Positions 1 to 7,287 of a stretch of DNA of 23,973 nt are shown piece by piece. Source of the stretch: an uncultured Eubacteriales bacterium. Its GTDB lineage: Bacteria; Bacillota; Clostridia; Oscillospirales; CAG-272. The translations under genes and the position numbers were made by a program. Under the pieces are notes generated by a model. That model did no database searches, was not told the DNA's origin, and saw nothing but the letters and a program-made list of their open reading frames with translations. Within the stretch, counting starts at the first letter, position 1, and each line of letters starts with the position of its first letter. Location of the stretch: the NCBI GenBank assembly GCA_900547725.1, contig URHR01000027.1:1-23973 (forward strand), written 5' to 3'.

Positions 1-48
1 TTTCCCCCAAGGGCGGGATTCGTTACGGAATCCCGCCCTTGGGGGAAA
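1..48. repeat. Perfect 21-bp inverted repeat
   Basis: The arms at 1-21 and 28-48 are exact reverse complements around a 6-base loop, beginning TTTCCCCCAAGGGCGGGATT. The plus-strand copy is followed by GTTTTT, so it could fold as a terminator for a gene left of the window, or it could be a dispersed palindromic repeat. The window starts inside or at its edge, so its outer boundary is not visible. Confidence 0.75.
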
Positions 49-61
49 GTTTTTGAGGATT

Positions 62-92
62 TTTAAGGGACTTTTTTAAAAAGTCCCTTAAA
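62..92. repeat. 15-bp inverted repeat with one-base centre
   Basis: The arms at 62-76 and 78-92 pair perfectly around T77 (TTTAAGGGAC then T5, mirrored). It lies 13 bases after the larger palindrome and directly abuts the truncated AraC-like coding frame. The pair looks like one composite intergenic repeat rather than two independent terminators. This is inference, because no second copy of either palindrome was noticed in the window. Confidence 0.65.
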
Positions 93-98
93 TGGGGA

Positions 99-399
99 TT
101 GGGGAAACGCCCCGAGGTCATCCGATATGTGGCGGAAAACATCGGCTCTCCCCTGCGTATCTCGGATATCGCCGCGCGGTTCTTCGTCAGCGGCAATAAA
201 CTCAGTAAGGATTTCCGCGCGTTCACTTCCATCTCGATACACCAATTTATCATCCACGTCAAGATTTCCATTGCGCAATACGAACTGAAACGGGATGACC
301 GGAGCGTTCGCGAGGTCGCGCGCCGGATGGGGTTCGAAAATGAAATTTATTTCTTCTCCTTCTTCCGCAAAAAATACGGGCATGACGCCCCTGCAGTGA
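99..399 (+). pseudogene. AraC-family regulator remnant: HTH domain only, 3' frameshift
   Basis: The frame encodes a complete AraC/XylS C-terminal double helix-turn-helix, from VIRYVAENIGSPLRISDIA to the second-helix signature VREVARRMGFENEIYFFSFF. The N-terminal sensing domain is absent: the frame is open only from 57, inside the palindromic repeat, and the first possible start is TTG at 99 without a good ribosome binding site. At the 3' end the family's usual G-M-T-P motif is out of frame. Removing one G from the GGG at 378-380 would give YGMTPLQ and a stop at 397-399, whereas the uncorrected frame runs on through antisense spoVT to 803. It is therefore damaged at both ends. A short functional HTH-only protein or a sequencing error at the GGG are the alternatives. 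Confidence 0.65.
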
Positions 400-435
400 A
401 AAAAAGGCAATCAAAGACCGACGGAATATCAGAAA

Positions 436-465
436 GCGGAGTCCTGACGATTGTCAGGACTCCGC
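436..465 (-). terminator. Hairpin terminator downstream of spoVT
   Basis: Perfect 13-bp arms (436-448 and 453-465, GCGGAGTCCTGAC) enclose a GATT loop. On the minus strand the stem is followed by TTTCTG, a weak U-tract. It lies 56 bases beyond the spoVT stop codon and also separates spoVT from the convergent AraC remnant, so it may act in both directions. Confidence 0.6.
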
Positions 466-520
466 CGACTGTTACGGAACAAATGCGTTCGTCCTTCTTT
501 CCGGAAGGACATGAAGTTTT

Positions 521-1078
521 TCAGGTCTCCAGTTGCTTGCCGAGGAAGCCCGCCGCAGTGAGAATCAGCTTTGTCTCCACCTCGCCCGTCGGAGCTTCGC
601 GGCGCGTATCGCGGGTGCGGTCAATGACCGACGCAACGCAACCGACCACATCGCCCTCGCTGATGATCGGCATCGCGCAACTGACCTCAAACGCGCTGTC
701 CTCGCTGAGAACGGGCATCGGCGCGTCGCCCTCGCGATGGAAATACAGATTTCTGCCCTCCATCACGTGCTCCAGTTCTGCCGACAGGGACTTTTCGGAG
801 TAATCCTTCTTCGGGACACCCGAACAGGCAATAATCGCGTCGCGGTCGCAGATAATGACCGCAAGCGAACAAACGCGGTGTAAGGTCTCGGCATATTGAG
901 CCGCAAAAGACGCAAGCTCCCCGATGGGAGAATATTTTTTGAAGATGACCTTTCCTTCACGGTCGGTATAAATTTCAAGCGGGTCGCCTTCCCGAATACG
1001 CATGGTGCGGCGGATTTCTTTGGGGATCACCACGCGTCCGAGATCGTCGATCCGACGGACAATTCCGGTTGCTTTCAT
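521..1078 (-). CDS. spoVT: Stage V sporulation protein T
   Basis: SpoVT is a forespore transcription regulator that modulates SigG-dependent genes during spore formation. The 185-residue product starts with the diagnostic AbrB-type swapped-hairpin DNA-binding domain, MKATGIVRRIDDLGRVVIPK, continuing EIRRTMRIREGDPLEIYTD. A GAF-like C-terminal domain follows (about residues 55-180) and ends AAGFLGKQLET, as in Bacillus SpoVT (about 178 residues). The ATG at 1078 is chosen because TTGGAGGCAGCT places GGAGG correctly before it; an in-frame TTG at 1090 overlaps this Shine-Dalgarno. It is monocistronic, with its own promoter-like elements and a terminator. It is unrelated in function to the neighbouring sugar genes and marks the host as a probable spore former. 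Confidence 0.96.
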   Translation of the reverse strand: MKATGIVRRIDDLGRVVIPKEIRRTMRIREGDPLEIYTDREGKVIFKKYSPIGELASFAAQYAETLHRVCSLAVIICDRDAIIACSGVPKKDYSEKSLSAELEHVMEGRNLYFHREGDAPMPVLSEDSAFEVSCAMPIISEGDVVGCVASVIDRTRDTRREAPTGEVETKLILTAAGFLGKQLET

Positions 1079-1115
1079 AGCTGCCTCCAATTGGGAATTT
1101 TCTTGGGTTTAGTCC

Positions 1116-1145
1116 TATTATTGGTGGTTTCACCGTTATTTATCC
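1116..1145 (-). promoter_or_regulatory. Possible SigG-type promoter of spoVT
   Basis: On the minus strand GGATAA (1145-1140) and AATAATA (1122-1116) are separated by 17 bases and lie about 40 bases upstream of the start codon. They resemble, imperfectly, the forespore SigG elements (GHATR and CATNHTA). spoVT is known to be SigG-dependent in Bacillus subtilis. The match is suggestive only. Confidence 0.35.
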
Positions 1146-1284
1146 CCCGTTGGTTTCGGAAAAATAAGGAAAACCGAAATTCGGCTTTCTCCCGTCTTTC
1201 CGTTGCGCACGTCGAGCTCCCCTTATGCGAAATGCAGAAAATGTTCCTGACGGCAAGATAATCGTGTCAATATTTCGGAACGAC

Positions 1285-1317
1285 AAAAAAGCCACCCGGT
1301 TATGAAACCGAGTGGCT
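1285..1317 (-). terminator. Rho-independent terminator of the nine-gene operon
   Basis: The minus strand reads AGCCACTCGGTT, loop TCAT, AACCGGGTGGCT, then TTTTTT continuing into GTCG. The 12-bp stem has a single mismatch and a clean six-T tract. It lies 228 bases past the Gfo/Idh/MocA stop codon and is the only strong terminator downstream of the kinase operon. Confidence 0.85.
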
Positions 1318-1544
1318 GTAAGAGATTCCCATCTTTCCCGTACAGGGTGTGTAGGGTGCGGTCAGCTTGCCGGCAATATCGGCGATTTCCAATCAGCCAG
1401 AGCGCCGGTCTCCTAATTGCAACGCATCCCAAAAGCCTTTGTTCGTGGGTCATGATTTTCAGCCACGCAAGCTGTGTGTGCCCTGCTTGCGAAAAAGCGA
1501 CAGAGAACACCTGAACGGAGTATGGGATTCCGCAAACGGGGCGG
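1318..1544 (-). other. Gene-free 3' region of the nine-gene operon
   Basis: Together with the terminator and the spoVT leader, this belongs to a 466-base stretch (1079-1544) without a convincing gene. Open frames here lack a ribosome binding site and resemble nothing I recognise. One small hairpin can be drawn (CGCAAGC paired with GCTTGCG around 1467-1491). It is most simply a long 3' untranslated region between the last stop codon and the terminator. Confidence 0.4.
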
Positions 1545-2549
1545 TCAGATGCACTGCGGCTTTCCGGCGGCATCCGCGCTGGCTTTCATGCGCTCAATCA
1601 CCCAGATTGTCTGTGCGGCGCTGGATGCGGGATTCCGCTCGTTCGTGATTTTTCCGCTGACCACATCGCTGAAAAAGGCAATTTCGTTTGTATATCCGTC
1701 CCAACCTTCCAACTTCGGGGTATAGGGTGCCGGATCTCTGTCCGGATATACTGTCACCTTACCGTCTTCAAACACGACGCTCGCTTTTTCAAAATCCACC
1801 CGGTAGCACGATGAAAACTTCATCTGTCCGGATGACCATGCACCCTCTGCCATTACCGGGAGTCCGTCATATTCCAGAACAGTCTGAACAATATCGTACC
1901 GGGTGTTTGTGTCAACAGCCCGACAGCTGACGCTCTTCGGCTCTCCGAACAGGTATCTCGCGATGTCAATATCATGGACATGGAGATCGGTTATGCATCC
2001 GCCGGACTTGCCGTAATCCATAAACCAGTTTTCCCATCCCCATGTTGCGGGATTGCTGTAGCGCCCGAAGGAGGCTGCGAGGGGATTGCCGAACCTGCGA
2101 TCGGTCATGCAGGCTTTCAGATACTCATATTCCGGGAAGAACCGCAGCACCTGTGCAATCATCAGCGGCTTTCCGCTTCTCTTTTCCGCCGCCAGCATTT
2201 CGGCGCAATCCTCGCTGTTCAGTGCCATCGGCTTTTCGCAAAGAACGGGATACCCACGATCCAGCAGGCGGACGGCAACCTCCTTGTGGAGATAGGACGG
2301 AACGCAGATGTCTACAAAATCTACCGTTTCCGTTTCCAACATCCGGTCAAGATCCGTATAGCATCGGAAGGTTCTGTCCGTTTCGGTCATATCGGTTTTC
2401 AGATTGATTTCCGCTGTGCTGTCAAAGGCTTCTTTCCGGATATCATAGGCTGCAACAAGCCGGACCTTCCCTTCTTTTTCAAGGATTCTGTATCCGTTTT
2501 CATGCGCTTTGGCAATGCCTCCGTATCCGATCAGCGCTGCGTTTAACAT
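1545..2549 (-). CDS. Gfo/Idh/MocA family NAD(P)-dependent oxidoreductase
   Basis: This 334-residue protein is full length for the family, whose members oxidise or reduce sugars, inositols and uronates in the cytoplasm. The Rossmann motif is GYGGIAKAH (residues 8-16). The family signature CEKP follows at 104-107, with Lys106 the usual catalytic lysine. The C-terminal domain carries GGCITDLHVHDIDIARYL (183-200), with the D-x-x-x-H-x-x-D pattern (D188, H192, D195). Its ATG overlaps the end of the upstream isomerase by 7 bases (ATGTTAA), implying translational coupling. It is the last gene of the nine-gene operon, before a 228-base tail and the terminator. The substrate is unknown; context suggests it oxidises or interconverts the same sugar or a side product. 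Confidence 0.9.
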   Translation of the reverse strand: MLNAALIGYGGIAKAHENGYRILEKEGKVRLVAAYDIRKEAFDSTAEINLKTDMTETDRTFRCYTDLDRMLETETVDFVDICVPSYLHKEVAVRLLDRGYPVLCEKPMALNSEDCAEMLAAEKRSGKPLMIAQVLRFFPEYEYLKACMTDRRFGNPLAASFGRYSNPATWGWENWFMDYGKSGGCITDLHVHDIDIARYLFGEPKSVSCRAVDTNTRYDIVQTVLEYDGLPVMAEGAWSSGQMKFSSCYRVDFEKASVVFEDGKVTVYPDRDPAPYTPKLEGWDGYTNEIAFFSDVVSGKITNERNPASSAAQTIWVIERMKASADAAGKPQCI

Positions 2550-3391
2550 ACCGTATTCTCCTTTGTTTCCGCCAAAATCCGTTTCATATATTCCAGCGTT
2601 GCTGTCAGATCCGCAGTCTGCTGATCTCCGGATATTTCCCGCTCGATGATATAGTTGCCCCGGTAGCCGACCGCACGGAGCTGTCTGACCACCTCAGGAA
2701 TATTGGCAAGTCCTTCTCCCACCTTCACCTCACATCCCAACTTTTTGCCGTCTGTGGGGTAGAAGCCGTCCTTGATGTGGGTATCCCGCACATAACGTCC
2801 GAAGACCCGGACAGCATCGGCAGAGTTTGCTTTTCCGTACAGGATCAGATTTGCGGTATCCATATTGATTCCCACATTCTCCGCGCCCAGTTCTTCAATC
2901 ACGCGCAACAGCGTCACAGGGGTTTCCTGTCCTGTCTCAAACAGGAATCGGATTCCCAACTGCCGATAGCGCTCAACAATGTGCCGCAGAATTGCAATGA
3001 TTCCCCAATATTCCGGATGCCCCGCATCTTCCGGCAGGAATCCGACGTGGGTTGCCACCTGCGGAACACCGATCCGTGCGGCAAACGCACCTGCCGCAAT
3101 CAGCTCTTCCGCGCGCTTCATCCGATAGGCAGGCGGAACCAGTCCGAGTGTTGCGGGTCCGCCGCTGAAATTCCACTCCGCCGGGCCGGACCATCCTGCC
3201 CAAAGGGTAGAGACCTCCACGCCGGTGTCCCGGATCGCGGCGCAGACCGCTTCGGCGTGAGACTCCGAATAATACCCGGTATCCCACACCACAAGTTGAC
3301 AGCATTCAAACCCCAACTTTTTCAGCCGCTCCATTTCCAACCGGGGATCGGTCTGCCCGGTCAGGGAAATTAAAGTTCCGATTTTTTCCAT
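2543..3391 (-). CDS. Sugar phosphate isomerase/epimerase family (AP endonuclease 2-type TIM barrel)
   Basis: The 282-residue protein has the xylose isomerase-like TIM-barrel pattern of ketose 3-epimerases and IolE/IolH-type enzymes. Four putative divalent-metal ligands are visible in order: Glu152 in FLFETGQ, Asp178 in NMDTAN, His205 in DTHIKDG and Glu251 in IIERE. The strand motif THVGFLPED (114-122) is typical too. The ATG at 3391 is preferred over an in-frame GTG at 3433, because translation from MEKIGTLISLTGQ matches the first barrel strand; the ribosome binding site is modest (GGGAT). It overlaps the Gfo/Idh/MocA start, a pairing that recurs in inositol and sugar catabolic operons. Epimerisation or isomerisation of a free sugar or keto-sugar is likely. 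The exact substrate cannot be read from the sequence. Confidence 0.88.
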   Translation of the reverse strand: MEKIGTLISLTGQTDPRLEMERLKKLGFECCQLVVWDTGYYSESHAEAVCAAIRDTGVEVSTLWAGWSGPAEWNFSGGPATLGLVPPAYRMKRAEELIAAGAFAARIGVPQVATHVGFLPEDAGHPEYWGIIAILRHIVERYRQLGIRFLFETGQETPVTLLRVIEELGAENVGINMDTANLILYGKANSADAVRVFGRYVRDTHIKDGFYPTDGKKLGCEVKVGEGLANIPEVVRQLRAVGYRGNYIIEREISGDQQTADLTATLEYMKRILAETKENTVC

Positions 3392-3443
3392 ATTTATCCC
3401 ATCCGTTTTTCGTTTCGATGTCAGGCGTCGCACCGCAACCCGG

Positions 3444-4118
3444 TTACTTCGTCATGTTGCTTCCGATACCGGCAAGCGTTTCAAAATCCCGCCGGAAAGC
3501 CTCCACAGCGGCATCTACCGTCGGATTGCAGATCATCTTTCCGATGACATCCGGCTGAACCGTTGCCGCATCAATTCCCGCCGCCGCAAGCGACATCACC
3601 TGCGTCACGTTCTTGAAGCTGGCAGCCAAGACCTGCGTTTTGTAGCCGCCGGCGCGCAAAAGCGCCTGAATCTGCTTTGTCACTTCCACGCCGTCCGCGC
3701 CGGTGTCATAGATGCGGTTGACGTACGGCGCAACGTAATCCGCCCCCGCCTGCGCCGCAAGATATGCCTGCGCCGCAGTGTAAATCGCGGTTGCAGTCAC
3801 GCGATAGCCGTCCGCTTTGAGCGCCTTGATGACCTTCAGTCCGGTTTTGGTCACGGGAACTTTGATGTAGGTGTTTCTGCCGAGGGCTTCGGTAATCGAC
3901 GCCGCCTCCGCCCGCATCGTCTCAAAGTCGGTGGAGATCACCTGTACGTGCAGATCGGCATCCGCTCCGAGAAATGTCCGGATTCTGCCGAGCGCTTCAT
4001 AGGGCGCAACGCCGGACTTTGCCAGAATGCTCGGATTGGTCGTCACTCCGTCGCAGGCGAAATGTTCGTAGCAGTCCCGGATGATTCCGAGATCCGCCGA
4101 ATCCACAATGAATTTCAT
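3444..4118 (-). CDS. Transaldolase/fructose-6-phosphate aldolase-like class I aldolase
   Basis: The protein has 224 residues, the size of the small FSA/TalC group rather than of classical TalB (over 310). Active-site residues line up with Escherichia coli FSA almost one for one: Asp6, the VTTNPSI loop (25-31), Gln59 in HVQV, Schiff-base Lys86 in YIKVPVT and Tyr132 in VAPYVNRI. Transaldolases carry Phe at the last position, and Tyr there is linked to aldolase activity using dihydroxyacetone or hydroxyacetone as donor. I therefore favour an aldolase cleaving a ketose phosphate, though a transaldolase is not excluded. AGAGGAAAGACT before the ATG is a good ribosome binding site. It sits 15 bases after the YjbQ-like gene 1 in the operon. 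Confidence 0.9.
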   Translation of the reverse strand: MKFIVDSADLGIIRDCYEHFACDGVTTNPSILAKSGVAPYEALGRIRTFLGADADLHVQVISTDFETMRAEAASITEALGRNTYIKVPVTKTGLKVIKALKADGYRVTATAIYTAAQAYLAAQAGADYVAPYVNRIYDTGADGVEVTKQIQALLRAGGYKTQVLAASFKNVTQVMSLAAAGIDAATVQPDVIGKMICNPTVDAAVEAFRRDFETLAGIGSNMTK

Positions 4119-4133
4119 AGTCTTTCCTCTTCT

Positions 4134-4757
4134 TTATCTTTTCAGCTGCAGATCGTAGTGCAGGTCGTACGCCTTTTCCTCATCGGTGAACTTGTGCAGA
4201 GTGTTGATCACTTCCCCGTTGTTCCACTTGCGATCCTCTTCCAGCTCTCCCGTAGTTCCCATAACGGTAACGTTCAGCTGACGGTGACGCGCTCTGACCT
4301 GATCCCAGTCGATGAAGTAGATATGCGCGAATTCGCCGCCGTCCAGAACGCCGTCCTTGATGGTCATGGTCTCGCTTCTGCCGAAGAAGACGGAGCGCAG
4401 ATGACCGTCGGTGTTCATGCTGGTGAAATCGCCCGGCTCGTTGACATATCTGCCGAACTGCGCGTGAATCGGGCCGGGATGGCGGTACTGATGCTCTTCC
4501 CGGAAGTCCGGAACCAACTTGCGCATGATGTCAAGCAGATCATGCTGGAGATATTCCAGATCAAAAGAGTCGATATCGTGCGAGCATTCCTGCACCATGA
4601 CCGAGCAGGTGGTGTGATGCGATGCAATGCAGACCGTGCCGTTCTTTACGCCGGAGGCTTTGACGATCTCCATGATTTCCTTCGACACATCGTGGAAGGT
4701 GGGGATCCATCCCCGCGACTGCAGCTCCAGTTCCTTCTGATAAACCTTGAATTCCAT
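4134..4757 (-). CDS. YjbQ/UPF0047 family protein, copy 1 (extended)
   Basis: YjbQ proteins are small trimeric enzymes; the Escherichia coli member has weak thiamine-phosphate synthase activity, but the true role is unsettled. Family hallmarks are ASHHTTCSVMVQE (45-57), NTDGHLRSVFFGRSE (115-129) and HIYFIDWDQVRARHR (145-159). The histidines of HHTT and the DGHLR motif are thought to form a metal or phosphate site. At 207 residues it is clearly longer than the usual 130-140, with an extra segment around 85-112 and a C-terminal tail of about 35 residues after VTVMG. GGAG lies 9 bases before the ATG. No thiamine gene is nearby. It is one of two non-identical copies in this operon, which argues for a role in the sugar pathway. 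Confidence 0.88.
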   Translation of the reverse strand: MEFKVYQKELELQSRGWIPTFHDVSKEIMEIVKASGVKNGTVCIASHHTTCSVMVQECSHDIDSFDLEYLQHDLLDIMRKLVPDFREEHQYRHPGPIHAQFGRYVNEPGDFTSMNTDGHLRSVFFGRSETMTIKDGVLDGGEFAHIYFIDWDQVRARHRQLNVTVMGTTGELEEDRKWNNGEVINTLHKFTDEEKAYDLHYDLQLKR

Positions 4758-4779
4758 TTCCGTTTCTCCGTTTTCTGTT

Positions 4780-5376
4780 TTATTTTTGATTCAGCCGTTT
4801 TCCGACCGCACCGTGCGGGTGAATAACGGCAAATTCTTCGTTCCGAAAGCCGGTATGTTCCAGAACCGCGACCTGAAGCGCATCGAAAATCGCACAAGTC
4901 ACCGCAAAACTGGTCGTTCCCTGACAGTTATAGGGGTCGCATTCCCGCGTGACCTTCATTGCAAGAACGATGTCCGCTTTTTCCGCCAGCGGCGAAGAGA
5001 GGTTCTCGGTTACCGCAATCACGGTTACGCCTTTTTTTCGGCAGATGTCGGCAATCGGCATCAGTTCATCGGTTTTTCCTCCCCGCGACGCCAACAGCAT
5101 CACGTCTCCGGGCTGGAGAAATCCCATGCCCCCGTGCACCGCCTCGGCGGGAGAGAGAAACCGCGCCGGACGCTCGATACAGCACATCAGATGCGCAAAA
5201 TGGCGGCAGGCAATCCCCGTATGGCCGCATCCGGCGGCGGCAATACGCGGCGCTTTGGAAAGCACCTCTACCGCACGCCCGAACGCTTCCGCATCCAACA
5301 CCTTCGCGGTCTCGGCAAGCGACTCCGCCTCGATCCGGAAGGTCTCCATGGCGTCGGTCAGTATCTGTTTTTCCAT
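4780..5376 (-). CDS. SIS-domain sugar phosphate isomerase (KdsD/GutQ-like, no CBS domains)
   Basis: The 198-residue single SIS domain has the phosphosugar-binding loop AAAGCGHTG (46-54), the second binding segment ASRGGKTDEL (96-105) and a C-terminal HPHGAVGKRL (186-195) that mirrors HPGGALGKRL of arabinose-5-phosphate isomerases. The C-terminal CBS pair of KdsD and GutQ is absent, making it about 120 residues shorter. It probably interconverts an aldose and a ketose phosphate; binding without catalysis is also possible for SIS proteins. It lies between the AraA-like isomerase (17 bases) and YjbQ-like gene 1 (22 bases). The canonical SGSGET segment is SRGGKT here, so the substrate may differ from arabinose 5-phosphate. 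Confidence 0.85.
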   Translation of the reverse strand: MEKQILTDAMETFRIEAESLAETAKVLDAEAFGRAVEVLSKAPRIAAAGCGHTGIACRHFAHLMCCIERPARFLSPAEAVHGGMGFLQPGDVMLLASRGGKTDELMPIADICRKKGVTVIAVTENLSSPLAEKADIVLAMKVTRECDPYNCQGTTSFAVTCAIFDALQVAVLEHTGFRNEEFAVIHPHGAVGKRLNQK

Positions 5377-5393
5377 ATCCGTTGTCAGGCTCC

Positions 5394-6782
5394 TTACAGA
5401 AGGGTTTTCAGCGCGTTCAGCACACCCGAAATATCGGTGTCCGAATAAATCAACGCGGCGTGGTGAATGCCGCCCACGCGGCTGTATGCCTCCAGAAATT
5501 CCGGCAGAGACATATCCGGGCGGAACCAGCCGGACACAATGTCATTCTGCTTGTTGTCGCGCGGCGTGTAAAGCATGGTGCCGGTAGCCGAGAACAGTCC
5601 GTAGCCCTCTGCCTGCGGATTCAGGCTGAGGTAGGTCACCTTTCCGGGACGGAACGGAGAGAGCAGGATGGCGGGGTTGGACGCATCGCCGAAGCTGAAT
5701 TCCTTCTCGCTCATCACCGGCTTTGCTTCCGGAACGGAAAGTCCGACATTGTATTCTCCCATATGGCTCATAAAGAGCGAGCCGTCCTTCCAGTCGGGGC
5801 AGAAGATCTCGGTAAAGGAAACTTCGTCAAAGGCTTCCATCAGCGCCGAAACGAACGCGGCGGTCAGCACATCGCCCTCGCCCGCGTAACCGATTCCGCG
5901 CTCCATGGCAAGGCTTGCCTCGGCAAACGGCATGGTCGGGAAAGAGGTCCCGTTCCGCGCCGCTTTGAAATTCATGCTGAAAGCATCCAGCTTTTTGTCT
6001 GCCAGCCACTTGCGCACCGCAAGGGAAACGCGCGTGGAAAAGTCGTAGACTTCGCGCGGGACCTTCATCTCAAACCGCTCGGAATTGGCGGCATACTCCG
6101 CGTCGATTTCTTCCTGCGTTACGGAATCAAGGTAGGTGTAGTCCTGCAGGTCATACGGAACGACCTCCAGACCGATCGTTTCACGCAGCGTTTCAAACGG
6201 GATTCCGAAATCTCCCATGCCGACAAACGGATCACCCACAATCCCGACGCGGGATTTTGCCAGCTTGTGGCGAATGACGGCTGCTTTTGCAAAGTCGGTC
6301 ACTCTGCGGCAAAGCGTCGGATACTCCGGGTTCTTCTCGTTGAGGAAGCCCGCAACCACCTCAAACTGCCGTCCTCTGCGGCAAAGCAGATTGGAGAGGT
6401 CCATCACGCCCTGTACGCCGTGGTTGTAGAGCATCCCCTCGGTGTAGGAATACGGCTTGAATTCGTAATCGTAGGTCGTATCCAGCATCAGCAGCGGGAG
6501 ATTGGTCGAGCAAAGCGCATCAATGGATTCCAAAGAGGGCGAATATGCCGCGTGCAGGGTAATAATCAGGTCGACATCGGCATCGGTAAAGCTCTTTACC
6601 GCCGCTTCGAACTCCGGCTTCACCCGGCAGACCGGCGCCTTGACCAGCTCCAGCCCCATAGCCTCCAAGCGTTCGGAAACCTCCGCAACATGGCGGTCAA
6701 CGGTTTTGCGCATGAAGGGCGTGCTCTCATCATAAGTCAGGATGTAAAGCGGAAGGAACCCGACTTTCGGTTTTCTTTTCAT
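5394..6782 (-). CDS. L-arabinose isomerase-family (AraA/FucI superfamily) sugar isomerase
   Basis: The 462-residue protein aligns with the C-terminal half of AraA. All four Mn(II) ligands appear conserved: Glu302 in GYAGEGDVLTAAF, Glu325 in SFTEIFCPDW, His340 in MSHMGEYN and the His440-441 pair in GGIHHAAL. The N-terminal half (MKRKPKVGFLPLY...) has the Rossmann-like fold expected of the superfamily but little detailed identity to AraA that I recognise, and it is about 40 residues shorter than AraA (500). It should convert an aldose to the corresponding 2-ketose, feeding the FGGY kinase encoded upstream. Its start lies 9 bases after the YjbQ-like gene 2 stop, with TGAGG as ribosome binding site. 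Divergence from AraA means the substrate should not be assumed to be L-arabinose. Confidence 0.87.
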   Translation of the reverse strand: MKRKPKVGFLPLYILTYDESTPFMRKTVDRHVAEVSERLEAMGLELVKAPVCRVKPEFEAAVKSFTDADVDLIITLHAAYSPSLESIDALCSTNLPLLMLDTTYDYEFKPYSYTEGMLYNHGVQGVMDLSNLLCRRGRQFEVVAGFLNEKNPEYPTLCRRVTDFAKAAVIRHKLAKSRVGIVGDPFVGMGDFGIPFETLRETIGLEVVPYDLQDYTYLDSVTQEEIDAEYAANSERFEMKVPREVYDFSTRVSLAVRKWLADKKLDAFSMNFKAARNGTSFPTMPFAEASLAMERGIGYAGEGDVLTAAFVSALMEAFDEVSFTEIFCPDWKDGSLFMSHMGEYNVGLSVPEAKPVMSEKEFSFGDASNPAILLSPFRPGKVTYLSLNPQAEGYGLFSATGTMLYTPRDNKQNDIVSGWFRPDMSLPEFLEAYSRVGGIHHAALIYSDTDISGVLNALKTLL

Positions 6783-6791
6783 GGTGTAACC

Positions 6792-7286
6792 TCATTCCCC
6801 GATAACCATGATCTGCACGGTGCGTTCCCGTGCACGGGTCTGGTCAAAATCGATAAAGTAAATGAATCCGAACTCGCCGAGATCCATCTGTCCGTCCTCA
6901 ACCACGATGGTCTGGCTTCTGCCGATGACGGAGGAACGCAGGTGCGCGTCCGTGTTGTGACAGCCGCGGTTGTCCTCGCCGTGCTCCTCAGCAAACACCA
7001 GTGCCTTTTGTCCGGGATGCAGGTACATTCCCTCGCTGCGCTGCGTCGGAATCCAATCCTCCATCACGTTGATCAGATCCTGTTGGAGCGTTTCCAAGCC
7101 GGTCATGGACAGATCGAATGCGCATTCCTGTGTAATCACACTGCAGGTGGTGTGGTGGGAATAAACCACAACAATTCCGTTTTGAATGCCGGATTCCCGC
7201 AGGGTCTGCTTTGCCAGGTCGGTGACATTATGGAAGGTGCATACCTTGTCGTTGGACTGCACTTTAAACTTTTTCCGAAATACCAT
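6792..7286 (-). CDS. YjbQ/UPF0047 family protein, copy 2
   Basis: The 164-residue protein carries the same signatures as copy 1: YSHHTTCSVITQE (42-54), NTDAHLRSSVIGRSQ (111-125) and FIYFIDFDQTRARERT (141-156). It lacks the long C-terminal tail of copy 1 and ends at VIGE, the family's normal end. Overall the two proteins are clearly diverged, so this is not a recent duplication. The ATG at 7286 directly follows the stop of the TIM-like gene, with AGGA 10 bases upstream. An ATG at 7295 overlapping that gene would add MRN and is possible. Location between the TIM-like and AraA-like genes ties it to carbohydrate metabolism. The reaction is unknown. Confidence 0.88.
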   Translation of the reverse strand: MVFRKKFKVQSNDKVCTFHNVTDLAKQTLRESGIQNGIVVVYSHHTTCSVITQECAFDLSMTGLETLQQDLINVMEDWIPTQRSEGMYLHPGQKALVFAEEHGEDNRGCHNTDAHLRSSVIGRSQTIVVEDGQMDLGEFGFIYFIDFDQTRARERTVQIMVIGE

Positions 7287-7287
7287 G

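Noticed and set aside
1223..1573. 116-residue minus-strand open frame over the operon tail
   Set aside because: It runs straight through the terminator hairpin, lacks a ribosome binding site and resembles no family.
4134..7286. Thiamine biosynthesis locus suggested by the YjbQ annotation
   Set aside because: No other thiamine gene or TPP riboswitch is visible, and the surrounding genes are all carbohydrate enzymes.
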